Shown here: positions 14,271-22,274 of the stretch, piece by piece
How the letters are laid out: each line of letters starts with the position of its first letter
How positions within the stretch are numbered: position 1 is the stretch's first letter
Virus record (IMG/VR): IMGVR_UViG_3300028800_000300
Coordinates: 1-24,765 of that record
DNA length: 24,765 nt
Direction: 5' to 3' (one strand)
Source: a virus
Translations under genes and position numbers: made by a program
The notes under the pieces: model-generated
What the model was told of the DNA's origin: nothing
The model's input: only the letters and a program-made list of their open reading frames with translations
Databases searched by the model: none

Positions 14271-15507
14271 TGCAGTCGATACGTCCATCTATAAAAATGT
14301 TGGGGCCGGCAATACGTCTATGTCGCCGCTGCAAGTGCTGCAACTTGTGGCTACTTCTAACCTTACAAAAATGCAGCAGCAAGAAATCAATGCCAGAAAT
14401 GGGCTGGCTGAAGCATATGCGGATAATCCAAACCCTGATTTATCAACTTTAGGCCGGCTGGCTGGATATCAGGCCGGCCCGGCGATTAATCAGCAGGTTA
14501 TAAACACGACTGCCCAATCGCAGCTTCACCAGGCACAACAAGACATCGTGCAGCGCCGTATCGGTGCTATTTCAGCGATGAAAAATCCTACACTTGACGA
14601 TCTGACGAATTTAGTTGTGCAGGCGGCGCACGATAACCCGTCTATTCCAGCCCAGATGTGGACCGACCGCCTCGATGAAGCACGAGCTATCGCGGGCGCT
14701 AATCCCAATGCATTAAAAAGTTGGGGTGTAAAGCAGGCTGTGACTGCGCCGAGCTTTGACGCTACCAAAACAACGAGCGGGCCTCCTGGACCCGAAAACG
14801 AACCGACCAACATCACGACAGCCGCACAACTACAAAATATCACTCAACCCGGCGGTATGCAGGCTGGCCTTTCTCCAGCCGTAACGGCTGCTACGGCCGC
14901 CGCCGGGCAGGCGTCCGGTGAGGCTAGCGCAAAGGCTGTCGGTGCTGCTGGTAACTATCGGTCAAGCATCACGCCCCTTACGAAGATCGTTCATCTTCTG
15001 GATACGGTCGGGCCGACGGGGCAGGGTATCGGCACTGAAGCGACAAACTCGATCAAGAATCTCGGCGTCGGGCTAGGGCTTCTGAAACCAGACACAACGC
15101 TGCCGATTGAGGAACTTAAGAAATACTACACGCAAAACGTCCTTCGAAACGCGGACATTTCATCAACAGATAAAATGGTGTCGGCTTTCCACGGGAATCC
15201 GAATATCGACTTGAATACAGCAAGCGCCAGCGACCTCGCTAAAACCGATCTGGCGCTTAGAAGGATGTCGCAAGCGCAAGCTCTTGAGGGGGCAGAACAG
15301 CCGAAGCAAAATTATCAAGCATGGGCCGCAAAATTCAACAATAACCAAGACCCGGCAGCCTACGGTTTCGATCTCATGTCGGCGGCCAACCAGCGAAAAT
15401 ATCTTGCTTCGCTAAAGCCTGGGAGCATTGAGTCACAGAGATTCCGAAACTCGCTGACTTTGGCTCACAAATGGCAACTTCTAGAAAAGCCTAATGCCGG
15501 ACAGTAA
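14263..15507 (+). CDS. Putative DNA-ejection protein (gp20 position)
   Basis: Starting at ATG 14263 (MADAVDTSIYKNVGAGNTSM) the product has 414 residues and overlaps the previous gene by 8 nt; ATG 14251 would add four residues. The protein is almost all helical and rich in Ala, Gln, Asn and Thr, with no Cys. There is an Ala-rich segment near 200-240 (SPAVTAATAAAGQASGEASA) and a conserved-looking helical C-terminus (LKPGSIESQRFRNSLTLAHK). No catalytic motif. Its size, composition and place before the hydrolase-bearing gene fit P22 gp20-like ejection proteins, which assemble in the envelope. Weak sequence signatures leave the exact homology open. Confidence 0.65.
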   Translation: MADAVDTSIYKNVGAGNTSMSPLQVLQLVATSNLTKMQQQEINARNGLAEAYADNPNPDLSTLGRLAGYQAGPAINQQVINTTAQSQLHQAQQDIVQRRIGAISAMKNPTLDDLTNLVVQAAHDNPSIPAQMWTDRLDEARAIAGANPNALKSWGVKQAVTAPSFDATKTTSGPPGPENEPTNITTAAQLQNITQPGGMQAGLSPAVTAATAAAGQASGEASAKAVGAAGNYRSSITPLTKIVHLLDTVGPTGQGIGTEATNSIKNLGVGLGLLKPDTTLPIEELKKYYTQNVLRNADISSTDKMVSAFHGNPNIDLNTASASDLAKTDLALRRMSQAQALEGAEQPKQNYQAWAAKFNNNQDPAAYGFDLMSAANQRKYLASLKPGSIESQRFRNSLTLAHKWQLLEKPNAGQ

Positions 15508-17452
15508 TATCTCCCCGTCCGACTTGGATATGATCGCGAGGACGGTCATAGGAGAGGCTGGAAACCAGCCGCCTATCGGGCAGGCTGCTGTCGCTCATGT
15601 CATTCTCAATAGGATGAACAGCGGCAAATGGGGCAATGACGCAGCTAGTGTCGTATTGGCACCGAAGCAGTTTGAGGCTTGGTCAGACCACCCTGACCAA
15701 TTGCGCTCAATCCCGCAAAATTCCGCTCAATACCAACGTGCTCTTGAAATCGCCAGACAGGCAGCCTCGGGACAGACTGAAGACCCAACTGGCGGCGCGA
15801 TGAATTTTGCCAATGTCGATACGGTCCAGAGGCGCGGAAATCAAAGCGCGATGGGCTGGATTAACGGCATGACGAATGTCACGAAAATAGGTGACCATAC
15901 ATTCGGAAATGCGGCAGGTTCGCCGCCAGCATCCAACACGCAGCCCCCGCAAATGAGCGATGCAGATATCATTCAGCAATATCTTAAGCCGGGCGCTGAC
16001 GTGCCTGCGGCACAGGTGCCTCCATCTGCACCGACAGTGCCGGCCCCACCAGAGGATGTTTCTCAAATCTATTTGAAGCCGGTTGATACGACGCAACCGC
16101 CAGTCAAAAAGAAGTTCACATGGGAAGACACTTGGCCAGTCCAGATCGCCAAAACCATCGCGAGCGGGCTTACCTATCCGGGCGATGTGTATCAGGGGAA
16201 GGCGACTGTCCCTCAATCTGATGGCATAAATGGTGAAGACACCTCTGGCATGGGGCGTCTCATGGCTCTTTCCGGCGTGGTTGGAACAGGTGCGATTCCC
16301 AGCGTGGCGAGCGCATCGGCACCCCTTATTGACCCGGCAACAGCTCAGCTTGCGAAGACCGCGAGAGACGTATTCGGCATTCCTGTTCGTGGGGGGCAAA
16401 TCTCGCAAAGCCCGACCGTCAACTATCTTGATAGTGTGCTGAAGGAAAAACCGTTCTCCGGCTATGCCGCGAATGTTGCTGACCAGCATACTGCATTCAA
16501 CCAGAATGTTGCAAAAGCCATTGGCGAGGACGCCGACAAGCTAACTCCTGATGTGATGGATGCGGCGAAAAAGCGTCTCGGCGCTCAGTATGAGGACATC
16601 GCGTCTAAGAGTACGATCAATGCGGATAATCAGTTTGGGTCGGACCTGCACCAGATCGCCAGCGATGCAAATACTGTTTTAGCGCCAAATGAGCGATCGA
16701 TCATTCATGGTCAAATTAGTAACGTAATGGATAAAGTCCAAGATGGACAGATCGACGGAAAGACGTATCAGGCGCTCATTAAGACAGGCTCCCCTCTGGA
16801 TCGCGCTACGAAATCAAACGACTCGAACGTCAAATACTATGCCGGCCAGGTGAAGCAATCCCTTTTGGATGCGCTTGGCCGATCTGTATCACCAGACCTA
16901 CAATCCCAGCTTCAGCAGACGAATTCTCAATACAAGGCAATGAAGACCATTGAGGATTTGGTCGAGAAGGCCCCTACAGGCGACATCAGCCCAGCTCTAT
17001 TGATGGGAGCGGTGCGCAAGTCCTATCCCGGAATGGCATATGGAAATGGTGGGCCACTGGCTGATCTAGCCAGGGTCGGACAGCAATTCCTGAAAGAGCC
17101 GCCAAATAGCGGGACTGCAAGCCGGCTCAGTGCAATGAAACTTCTGGGTCTTGGTGGCGCAAGTGGCATCGAAGCCGGGCTTGCATTCCACGACCCAATT
17201 CTCGCGGCCAAGCTTGGTGCCATTGCAGCAGTTGCTGGAGGAGCGAAGGCCGCAACAAATGCGGGTATCGGTTCAATTCTTCGCAGCAACTGGTACGCGA
17301 ACAGATTGATAAATTCGTCACTGCCGGGTCAGACGCCGAACGCTCTCCAGAAACTCATGAGCAGTGGCGCAATCTCTTATAATCCTGCCGCCGCGCCGCT
17401 CTTGCCATTTCCTCAATACGTACAGCCGCAAGAGGCTCAGCCTGCCCGTTAG
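15494..17452 (+). CDS. Ejection protein with N-terminal SleB-type peptidoglycan hydrolase
   Basis: A 652-residue protein. Residues about 10-140 form a SleB/Hydrolase_2 (PF07486) domain: IARTVIGEAGNQPPIGQAAV, then AHVILNRMNSGKWGNDAASV, then VLAPKQFEAWS, with E21 as the probable catalytic Glu, and later GGAMNFANVDTVQ. SleB enzymes cleave glycan strands in peptidoglycan. Residues 150-230 are a Pro-rich linker. Residues about 290-520 are long helices rich in Gln, Lys and Asp. Residues 545-595 are hydrophobic and Gly/Ala-rich (LGGASGIEAGLAFHDPILAA, KLGAIAAVAGGAKAATNAGI) and could insert in a membrane. This matches a T7 gp16- or P22 gp16-like virion protein that opens the cell wall locally at entry. 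The ATG overlaps the previous gene by 14 nt. Confidence 0.82.
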   Translation: MPDSNISPSDLDMIARTVIGEAGNQPPIGQAAVAHVILNRMNSGKWGNDAASVVLAPKQFEAWSDHPDQLRSIPQNSAQYQRALEIARQAASGQTEDPTGGAMNFANVDTVQRRGNQSAMGWINGMTNVTKIGDHTFGNAAGSPPASNTQPPQMSDADIIQQYLKPGADVPAAQVPPSAPTVPAPPEDVSQIYLKPVDTTQPPVKKKFTWEDTWPVQIAKTIASGLTYPGDVYQGKATVPQSDGINGEDTSGMGRLMALSGVVGTGAIPSVASASAPLIDPATAQLAKTARDVFGIPVRGGQISQSPTVNYLDSVLKEKPFSGYAANVADQHTAFNQNVAKAIGEDADKLTPDVMDAAKKRLGAQYEDIASKSTINADNQFGSDLHQIASDANTVLAPNERSIIHGQISNVMDKVQDGQIDGKTYQALIKTGSPLDRATKSNDSNVKYYAGQVKQSLLDALGRSVSPDLQSQLQQTNSQYKAMKTIEDLVEKAPTGDISPALLMGAVRKSYPGMAYGNGGPLADLARVGQQFLKEPPNSGTASRLSAMKLLGLGGASGIEAGLAFHDPILAAKLGAIAAVAGGAKAATNAGIGSILRSNWYANRLINSSLPGQTPNALQKLMSSGAISYNPAAAPLLPFPQYVQPQEAQPAR

Positions 17453-17548
17453 ACGGCGCGCGCGCCCGCTCCAAATCCACAGATAGACATTTGCCGCGGT
17501 CCATAGCGCGAGCATCTCAAGATCAATCGCGCGCATTCCCGCGTCCAT

Positions 17549-17574
17549 AAAGAAAAACCGGCGGTAAACCGCCG
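17549..17574 (-). terminator. Leftward intrinsic-terminator-like hairpin
   Basis: On the minus strand, CGGCGG, loop TTTA, CCGCCG is followed at once by GTTTTTCTTT: a 6-bp GC-rich stem plus a T-run, the classical intrinsic terminator. On the plus strand the same sequence has an A-run before the stem and no T-run after. No leftward gene ends just to the right; the nearest is the acyltransferase ending at 21073. The gap 17453-17611 otherwise shows a 12-bp perfect palindrome, GGCGCGCGCGCC (17455-17466), and no convincing gene. Confidence 0.55.
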
Positions 17575-17611
17575 CGACCTCTGATCCTGCCCTAAATCCG
17601 GAAAAAACGCA

Positions 17612-20173
17612 ATGTGGAAGCTCCTTTCGGGCGTGCTCATCTATGCCCTAACGGTCAGCCAAGTCTTTGGCCAAGCGGCGCTTTTGCCGAACGCCAAGCA
17701 GACCTTTTTGGGCACGACGGGCGCTCCTTTGGCGGGGGGCAGCGTTACTTTTTATGTCCCGGGATCGACCAATAAGAAGACCACATGGTTGGATTCGGGA
17801 GAAGCCTCGAACAACACCAATCCCATCGTTCTCGACGCTGCTGGCCGCGCGGTCATTTACGGACAAGGTGTCTATCGTCAGGTCGTCAAGGATGCCTCCG
17901 GCAATACGATTTGGGATGCGCCGACAACTGCCTATGGTTCGTCATCGCCTTCAGGTGCGACTGGTACTGATACTGCGCCAGTGGGTGCCATTCTTCCGTG
18001 GTCGAGTTTTACACTTCCGGTTAATTGGGCCTATGCGAACGGACAAGCTCTAAGCAGGACGAGCTTTCCGGACCTTCTGTCGGCCATCACAATAGCCGGC
18101 AGCGCCGTATCGTGCACGGCCAGTTCAGCGACCTTGGGCGGCTGGACTGATACTTCTCAAATGCGGGTCGGTGCGCCGATTGAGGCAACGTGTCTGCCAA
18201 CCGGCACAACCGTTGCGTCAATCACCAATAGCAGCACCATTACTGTCAGCAATAACGCCACGGCAACGGCCACCGGAACGGCGACTGTATTTCCTTGGGG
18301 GAACGGAGACGGCGTAACTACCTTTAACGTGCCGGACCTTCGGGGACGCGTGCCCGCTGGTTCTGACACGATGCAGACGACAGCGGCTGGCCGCTTGACT
18401 GCATCGACCACGATCAGCACGACGAGCGGGAGTCCTACTGCAACAGTAGCATCGGCCACGGGTCTTTTCCCCGGCATGATCGTCGTGTCGGCTAATGTGG
18501 TCCCCGGAACTACTGTTTCAAATATTAGTGGCACCACAATTACGTTGAGCGCGAATGCCACGTCTACGGCGAGCGGGACAGCGGCAACGTTTAAGGCGTT
18601 TACCGGTGCCGATGTTGCTGGAGGATTCGGAGGGGCGTCGGGGACTACTCTGATCACGTCTAACCTGCCGCCATATACGCCGGCAGGTGGTGTTGCTTTG
18701 ACCTTGGCTGCGCATGTGGGGGTCAGCAGCAATCTAGCCGGCAACCCGCCGAGTGGCGGCGCCACACAAGGCGCAGGCACCACGCCCGTGGTGTTCGACA
18801 CCGCGACCGCTGCTTTTACTGGCACCGCACAAGGGGGTACCTCGGTTCCTGCGGGCGTCATTCAGCCAACGGTAACGTTCAATTACATCATCAAAGTCAA
18901 ATCCAACACGACCGGAGCCGGCGGCGTCGTGTCGTGGGGTGGCTTAATTGGTGATATCGCGACCGACGCCACGTTGCAGGGGTATATATCAGGCACGACA
19001 AACTTTGCTGGCATCGCCAACGCTGCCAATCAGACATTCCTTGCAAACATTAGTGGCGGCACGGCGCAGCCGACACCGACGAGCTGGTCTGCGTGGATGG
19101 ATTCTGTCTGTGGTAGCGCGCAGGGCAATATCGTCTACCGCTCTGGATCAGCATGGTCATGCCTGCCGCCGGGAACGAATGGCTTTGTTTTGTCTACAAC
19201 TGGTGCTGGCTCAAATCCTCTATGGGTGTCAGCACCGACCGTCACGCCTCAATCGGCTAATACCGTTTATGCCGGGCCGACAAGCGGCAGCGCCACCAAT
19301 CCGTCATTTCGCGCACTGGTCGCCGCCGATTTACCCGGCACGTTCGCAGGCTTTGCCAATCCTTCCGCATCTGTCGGTCTTACCGCTAAGAATGGTACGG
19401 CCACGACTGCCATGCGGTCGGATGGCGCGCCGGCACTGGACCAGTCAATTGCGCCGACTTGGACGGGGCAGCATACCTTTAGCCTTGTCCCGATCTGGCC
19501 ATCGCAGACCGCGCATTTTGTCTGGATGGCACCTACGGCTGGCGGTGCGCCGGCATTTCGGGCGCTAGTTGGTTCCGATCTGCCAAATCCGGGGGCGTCG
19601 TCACTCGGTGGCGTGCAGTCGTTCGCGTCTGTTTCGCATCAGTTCCTAACACAGATTTCAACGGCGGGTGTTGTCTCTGCCACCCAGCCGGCGTGCGCGG
19701 ACATCTCAAATGCTGGCACGGTCTGCACGGCCAATACGGGAACGTCCGGCGCGAACATCGGGCTGTTGAACGGCAACAACACCTACAGCGGCACTAGCAC
19801 GTTTTCCGGCACGGCGAACTTCCAGAGCGCGTTCCAGATCGGCGGGAACGCGATGACGTTTCCGGCCGCTGCCGCGACCCTGACGCAAACTATTGCCTCC
19901 GGCGCATCTGCCTTGGGGACGGCCGCTATCGCGAGCGCGGCCTGCGCAACAGTTGTCACGGCGACAGCAACAGGCACCGCAACAACTGACGTTGTATCCG
20001 CATCGTTTAATGGCGATCCAACAGCAGTCACCGGCTACATCCCGTCCACGAGCGGAATGCTGACCATTTTTGCATATCCGACTCTGAATACGGTGAACTT
20101 CAAGGTCTGCAATAACACGGCAGGAGCAATTACTCCCGGAGCAATTACGCTTAACTGGCGGGTGGTCCGATGA
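17612..20173 (+). CDS. Tail fibre: signal peptide, head-binding region, tail-collar domain
   Basis: An 853-residue protein. Residues 1-22 (MWKLLSGVLIYALTVSQVFG-QA) look like a Sec signal peptide. Residues 23-102 (ALLPNAKQTFLGTTGAPLAG, then a segment ending NPIVLDAAGRAVIYGQGVYR, then QVVKDASGNTIWD) match the N-terminal head-binding type found in P22-tailspike-related fibres. Residues 122-360 form a tail-collar domain (PVGAILPWSSFTLPVNWAYA; FNVPDLRGRVPAG; NLPPYTPAGG). It is interrupted by two similar Thr/Ser/Val-rich beta inserts at about 161-227 and 266-328. The long C-terminal part holds Gly/Ser/Thr-rich repeats, including FRALVAADLPG and FRALVGSDLP. No lyase or esterase motif was seen. It should mediate adsorption to the host surface. 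The stop overlaps the next gene in ATGA. Confidence 0.85.
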   Translation: MWKLLSGVLIYALTVSQVFGQAALLPNAKQTFLGTTGAPLAGGSVTFYVPGSTNKKTTWLDSGEASNNTNPIVLDAAGRAVIYGQGVYRQVVKDASGNTIWDAPTTAYGSSSPSGATGTDTAPVGAILPWSSFTLPVNWAYANGQALSRTSFPDLLSAITIAGSAVSCTASSATLGGWTDTSQMRVGAPIEATCLPTGTTVASITNSSTITVSNNATATATGTATVFPWGNGDGVTTFNVPDLRGRVPAGSDTMQTTAAGRLTASTTISTTSGSPTATVASATGLFPGMIVVSANVVPGTTVSNISGTTITLSANATSTASGTAATFKAFTGADVAGGFGGASGTTLITSNLPPYTPAGGVALTLAAHVGVSSNLAGNPPSGGATQGAGTTPVVFDTATAAFTGTAQGGTSVPAGVIQPTVTFNYIIKVKSNTTGAGGVVSWGGLIGDIATDATLQGYISGTTNFAGIANAANQTFLANISGGTAQPTPTSWSAWMDSVCGSAQGNIVYRSGSAWSCLPPGTNGFVLSTTGAGSNPLWVSAPTVTPQSANTVYAGPTSGSATNPSFRALVAADLPGTFAGFANPSASVGLTAKNGTATTAMRSDGAPALDQSIAPTWTGQHTFSLVPIWPSQTAHFVWMAPTAGGAPAFRALVGSDLPNPGASSLGGVQSFASVSHQFLTQISTAGVVSATQPACADISNAGTVCTANTGTSGANIGLLNGNNTYSGTSTFSGTANFQSAFQIGGNAMTFPAAAATLTQTIASGASALGTAAIASAACATVVTATATGTATTDVVSASFNGDPTAVTGYIPSTSGMLTIFAYPTLNTVNFKVCNNTAGAITPGAITLNWRVVR

Positions 20174-21051
20174 GGCGCATTCTTTGGATTGCGCTTGGGC
20201 TGATCTTTGCAGTTGCGGCATCGGCCCAGGTTGGGCTGCCTTTCCCTGGGCCTGGAAACACAACGGGCGGCACGAATCCGTGCGACACGTCCACTGTTTC
20301 TGGCGGCACGATCACCACGGCCGGCGGCAATCGCATCTACACATTCACCGGGTCCGGCTCGATCACGTTCTCTGGATCGTGCTCTGTCAATTATCTTGTG
20401 GTCGCGGGTGGAGGGGCCGGCGGTGCTAACGCAGGTGGCGGCGGTGGTGCTGGTGGTGTCCTTACTGGCTCTACATCCGCTACTGCCGGGACCGTCACTA
20501 TAACTGTCGGCGGCGGCGGCGCAGGCGGCACAGGTAGCGGTGGCAACGGTAGCAATTCGGTTTTTGGAGCGGTTGCGACGGCGACCGGCGGCGGCGGCGG
20601 CGGCGGTGGCGGTGCGGCTGGCGCTGCAGGCGGCTCTGGCGGCGGCAGCGGCTCAGATATAGCCGCCGGTGGCGGCGCCGGCACTGTCGGCCAGGGGAAT
20701 AATGGCGGTGCGTCAGGATCGGTTCTCGGCGGCGGCGGCGGTGGTGGTGCTGGTGCGGTAGGTGCATCCACAGCCGGGTCTGCTGGTGGCTCGGGTGGCA
20801 GCGGCGTTTCGTCGTCCATCTCGGGAAGCGCCGTCACCTACGGCGGCGGCGGCGGCGGTGGCTCGCGCGCCAGCGGAAATGCTGGCGGCGCTGGGGGCAG
20901 CGGTGGTGGTGGCCATGGCGATGGCAGTACAGGCGGCCAGTCCGCAGGCACCGCCAACACCGGCGGTGGTGGCGGCGGCGGTTATGCCGTTGGGGCGACG
21001 AGCGGCAAAGCAGGCGGCTCCGGAGTTATAATTCTATCGCATTCCCTCTAA
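20170..21051 (+). CDS. Glycine-rich fibre-tip-like adhesin with signal peptide
   Basis: A 293-residue protein. The N-terminus MRRILWIALGLIFAVAASA-Q is a textbook Sec signal peptide with an A-x-A cleavage site. A short beta part follows (STVSGGTITTAGGNRIYTFT, then SGSCSVNYLVVAGG), then about 220 residues of glycine runs (GGGGGGGGG and similar). This is the Gly-rich layout known from fibre-tip adhesins such as T-even-like gp38, where polyglycine type-II helices pack in layers and variable loops bind receptors. The end is KAGGSGVIILSHSL. The start overlaps the tail-fibre stop by 4 nt, so the two are co-translated and probably act together in receptor binding. Whether the protein is in the virion or exported is uncertain because of the signal peptide. 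Confidence 0.78.
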   Translation: MRRILWIALGLIFAVAASAQVGLPFPGPGNTTGGTNPCDTSTVSGGTITTAGGNRIYTFTGSGSITFSGSCSVNYLVVAGGGAGGANAGGGGGAGGVLTGSTSATAGTVTITVGGGGAGGTGSGGNGSNSVFGAVATATGGGGGGGGGAAGAAGGSGGGSGSDIAAGGGAGTVGQGNNGGASGSVLGGGGGGGAGAVGASTAGSAGGSGGSGVSSSISGSAVTYGGGGGGGSRASGNAGGAGGSGGGGHGDGSTGGQSAGTANTGGGGGGGYAVGATSGKAGGSGVIILSHSL

Positions 21052-21072
21052 GGGCGGAAATACCGGGACGGG

Positions 21073-21588
21073 CTATTTGATCTGGCTGTGAACGGCAGGT
21101 GAGCCAATGGCTCGGCTATTCGACGGCACGTCTTTGTTGACGAATGAGAGGGCGCCGACTGCAACGCGGTCGCCAATCGTGACACCGCGCGCAATGACGG
21201 CATTGGGACCGATGAAGCAGTTGCTCCCGATCTTGGTCGGGGATTTATCGTAAGGCTCTATGCCACCGCTCAGCGCCCATTTTACGGAATCGTGGGAATA
21301 GATTTGCGCCCCGGCGCAGATGGTGCAGTTGTCACCTATTTCTAGGCCGCCAGAACCGTCGAGGACGACGTTCGGCCCGACCCATGTGTTCTTGCCGACT
21401 TTGACATCGCCAATGATGAGAACACTGTCGTAACAGGAAGTCCCTTCTCCAAAACCATACTCCTGCGCGTTGCGCCAACGATCCGTCACTAGATCGCCTA
21501 GCGGCACTCGACGCTTAAACTCCGCCATCTTCTTTGACTGAAGCGACCGTTGCGCATCAAGCAATAGCTCAATCCACTTCGCTGACAT
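21073..21588 (-). CDS. Left-handed beta-helix (hexapeptide) acetyl/acyltransferase
   Basis: A 171-residue protein on the strand opposite to the late genes. Hexapeptide turns are visible from residue 58: LIIGDVKVGKNTWVGPNVVL, then LEIGDNCTICAGAQIYSHD, then TKIGSNCFIGPNAVIARGVT, then IGDRVAVGALSFV. H99 in IYSHD is the probable catalytic His of WbbJ/maltose-acetyltransferase-type enzymes, and the closing GSPA motif is typical. Such enzymes add acetyl groups from acetyl-CoA to sugars of O-antigen, capsule or nodulation factors. Residues 1-50 form an N-terminal helical extension. Neighbouring the fibre genes, it may alter the surface glycan that the phage recognises (seroconversion-like) or block superinfection; this is inference. 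It converges on the glycine-rich gene with 21 nt between stops. Confidence 0.82.
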   Translation of the reverse strand: MSAKWIELLLDAQRSLQSKKMAEFKRRVPLGDLVTDRWRNAQEYGFGEGTSCYDSVLIIGDVKVGKNTWVGPNVVLDGSGGLEIGDNCTICAGAQIYSHDSVKWALSGGIEPYDKSPTKIGSNCFIGPNAVIARGVTIGDRVAVGALSFVNKDVPSNSRAIGSPAVHSQIK

Positions 21589-21618
21589 TTGGCTTACTCA
21601 TTGTTAGGCGGGGATATT
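21589..21618 (+). promoter_or_regulatory. Possible promoter for the lysis module
   Basis: TTGGCT (21589-21594) and GATATT (21613-21618) are separated by 18 nt, each 4 of 6 to the sigma70 consensus. They lie immediately upstream of the leftward acyltransferase start and 127 nt before the endolysin ATG. The match is weak, but the divergent layout makes a promoter in 21589-21744 likely. The rest of the gap shows no other clear signal. Confidence 0.25.
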
Positions 21619-21744
21619 CGTCACCAGGATGAAGTCCAGTTAATCGCGGTTCCGCCTTCGCCGCAAGACGTGATTTTTTCCAGTGAAACATGGGCTTCGA
21701 CACGTCTCGGCGACGGGGCGGCTACTCCGCTATGGGGAAATACA

Positions 21745-22245
21745 ATGACTGACGCTCCGGCTTGGTATCAGGCCGCACTCAAGGATGTCGGCTTCCATGA
21801 GTTGCCGGATAACCACGGCATTGAGCATTTCATCGAAACCGCTCATTGCGGCCAAGAAGGTGACCCCTGGTGCGCGATAGCCGTTAATAGCTGGCTAGAG
21901 CGTTCCGGCATCATGGGGAGTCGCTCCGCTTCATCCCAATCGTTCCGCTCAAATCCGAATTTCGTAAAGTTGGATGGTCCCGCGCTCGGTGCCATCGCCG
22001 TGTTCTGGCGCATCAGTCCAACGGCAGGCGTTGGCCACGTCGGCTTCTATGCCGGTGAACGGGGTGGCCTCGTGTGGATTCTTGGCGGCAATGAAGCCGA
22101 CCAAGTTCAAATCGAAGCCCTCCCGAAACTGTCTCAGCATTTCGGCCTGATTGGCTATTGGTGGCCGAAGGCTATCGATCTTCCGACCATTGCTCCAATC
22201 CAGATGGCGCAATCCGCGCCGAACGTGCTCCTGAAAGTAACTTAA
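21745..22245 (+). CDS. Endolysin: TIGR02594-type NlpC/P60-CHAP-like cysteine hydrolase
   Basis: Start ATG 21745 has GGGGA 7 nt upstream; the frame is open back to 21589, but the added residues do not look native and cross the divergent promoter region. The product has 166 residues. The Cys nucleophile is in EGDPWCAIAVNSWLERSG (C43), the His in GVGHVGFYAGE (H98), and the third polar residue in LGGNEADQV (N116). This architecture is that of small phage peptidoglycan amidases or endopeptidases of the TIGR02594/CHAP type. No signal peptide, so release through a holin is expected, and a two-TM protein is encoded 29 nt downstream. It is the first gene of the rightward lysis group. Confidence 0.82.
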   Translation: MTDAPAWYQAALKDVGFHELPDNHGIEHFIETAHCGQEGDPWCAIAVNSWLERSGIMGSRSASSQSFRSNPNFVKLDGPALGAIAVFWRISPTAGVGHVGFYAGERGGLVWILGGNEADQVQIEALPKLSQHFGLIGYWWPKAIDLPTIAPIQMAQSAPNVLLKVT

Positions 22246-22274
22246 CACCCAATGCAGACAAATAGGAGTTTGCC

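Noticed and set aside
17455-17466. 12-bp perfect palindrome GGCGCGCGCGCC as an operator or attachment site
   Set aside because: Simple alternating GC in GC-rich DNA directly after a stop codon; no second copy or partner half-site seen.
17318-17548. Leftward 76-codon frame beginning after the terminator T-run
   Set aside because: It has a Trp-rich hydrophobic start that looks protein-like, but no ribosome site, and more than half overlaps the end of the SleB-domain gene; kept only as a remark under the orphan terminator.
20580-20780. GGC-type triplet repeats as a microsatellite or CRISPR-like array
   Set aside because: No spacers and no conserved repeat unit; the runs encode polyglycine in a coherent fibre-tip-like protein.
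20391-20837. Proline-rich frame antisense to the glycine-rich gene
   Set aside because: Poly-Pro is simply the reverse reading of GGC/GGT glycine runs; no start signal or domain.
21589-21744. N-terminal extension of the endolysin frame
   Set aside because: The frame is open, but the residues do not belong to the hydrolase domain and overlap the divergent promoter region; ATG 21745 has a good GGGGA ribosome site.
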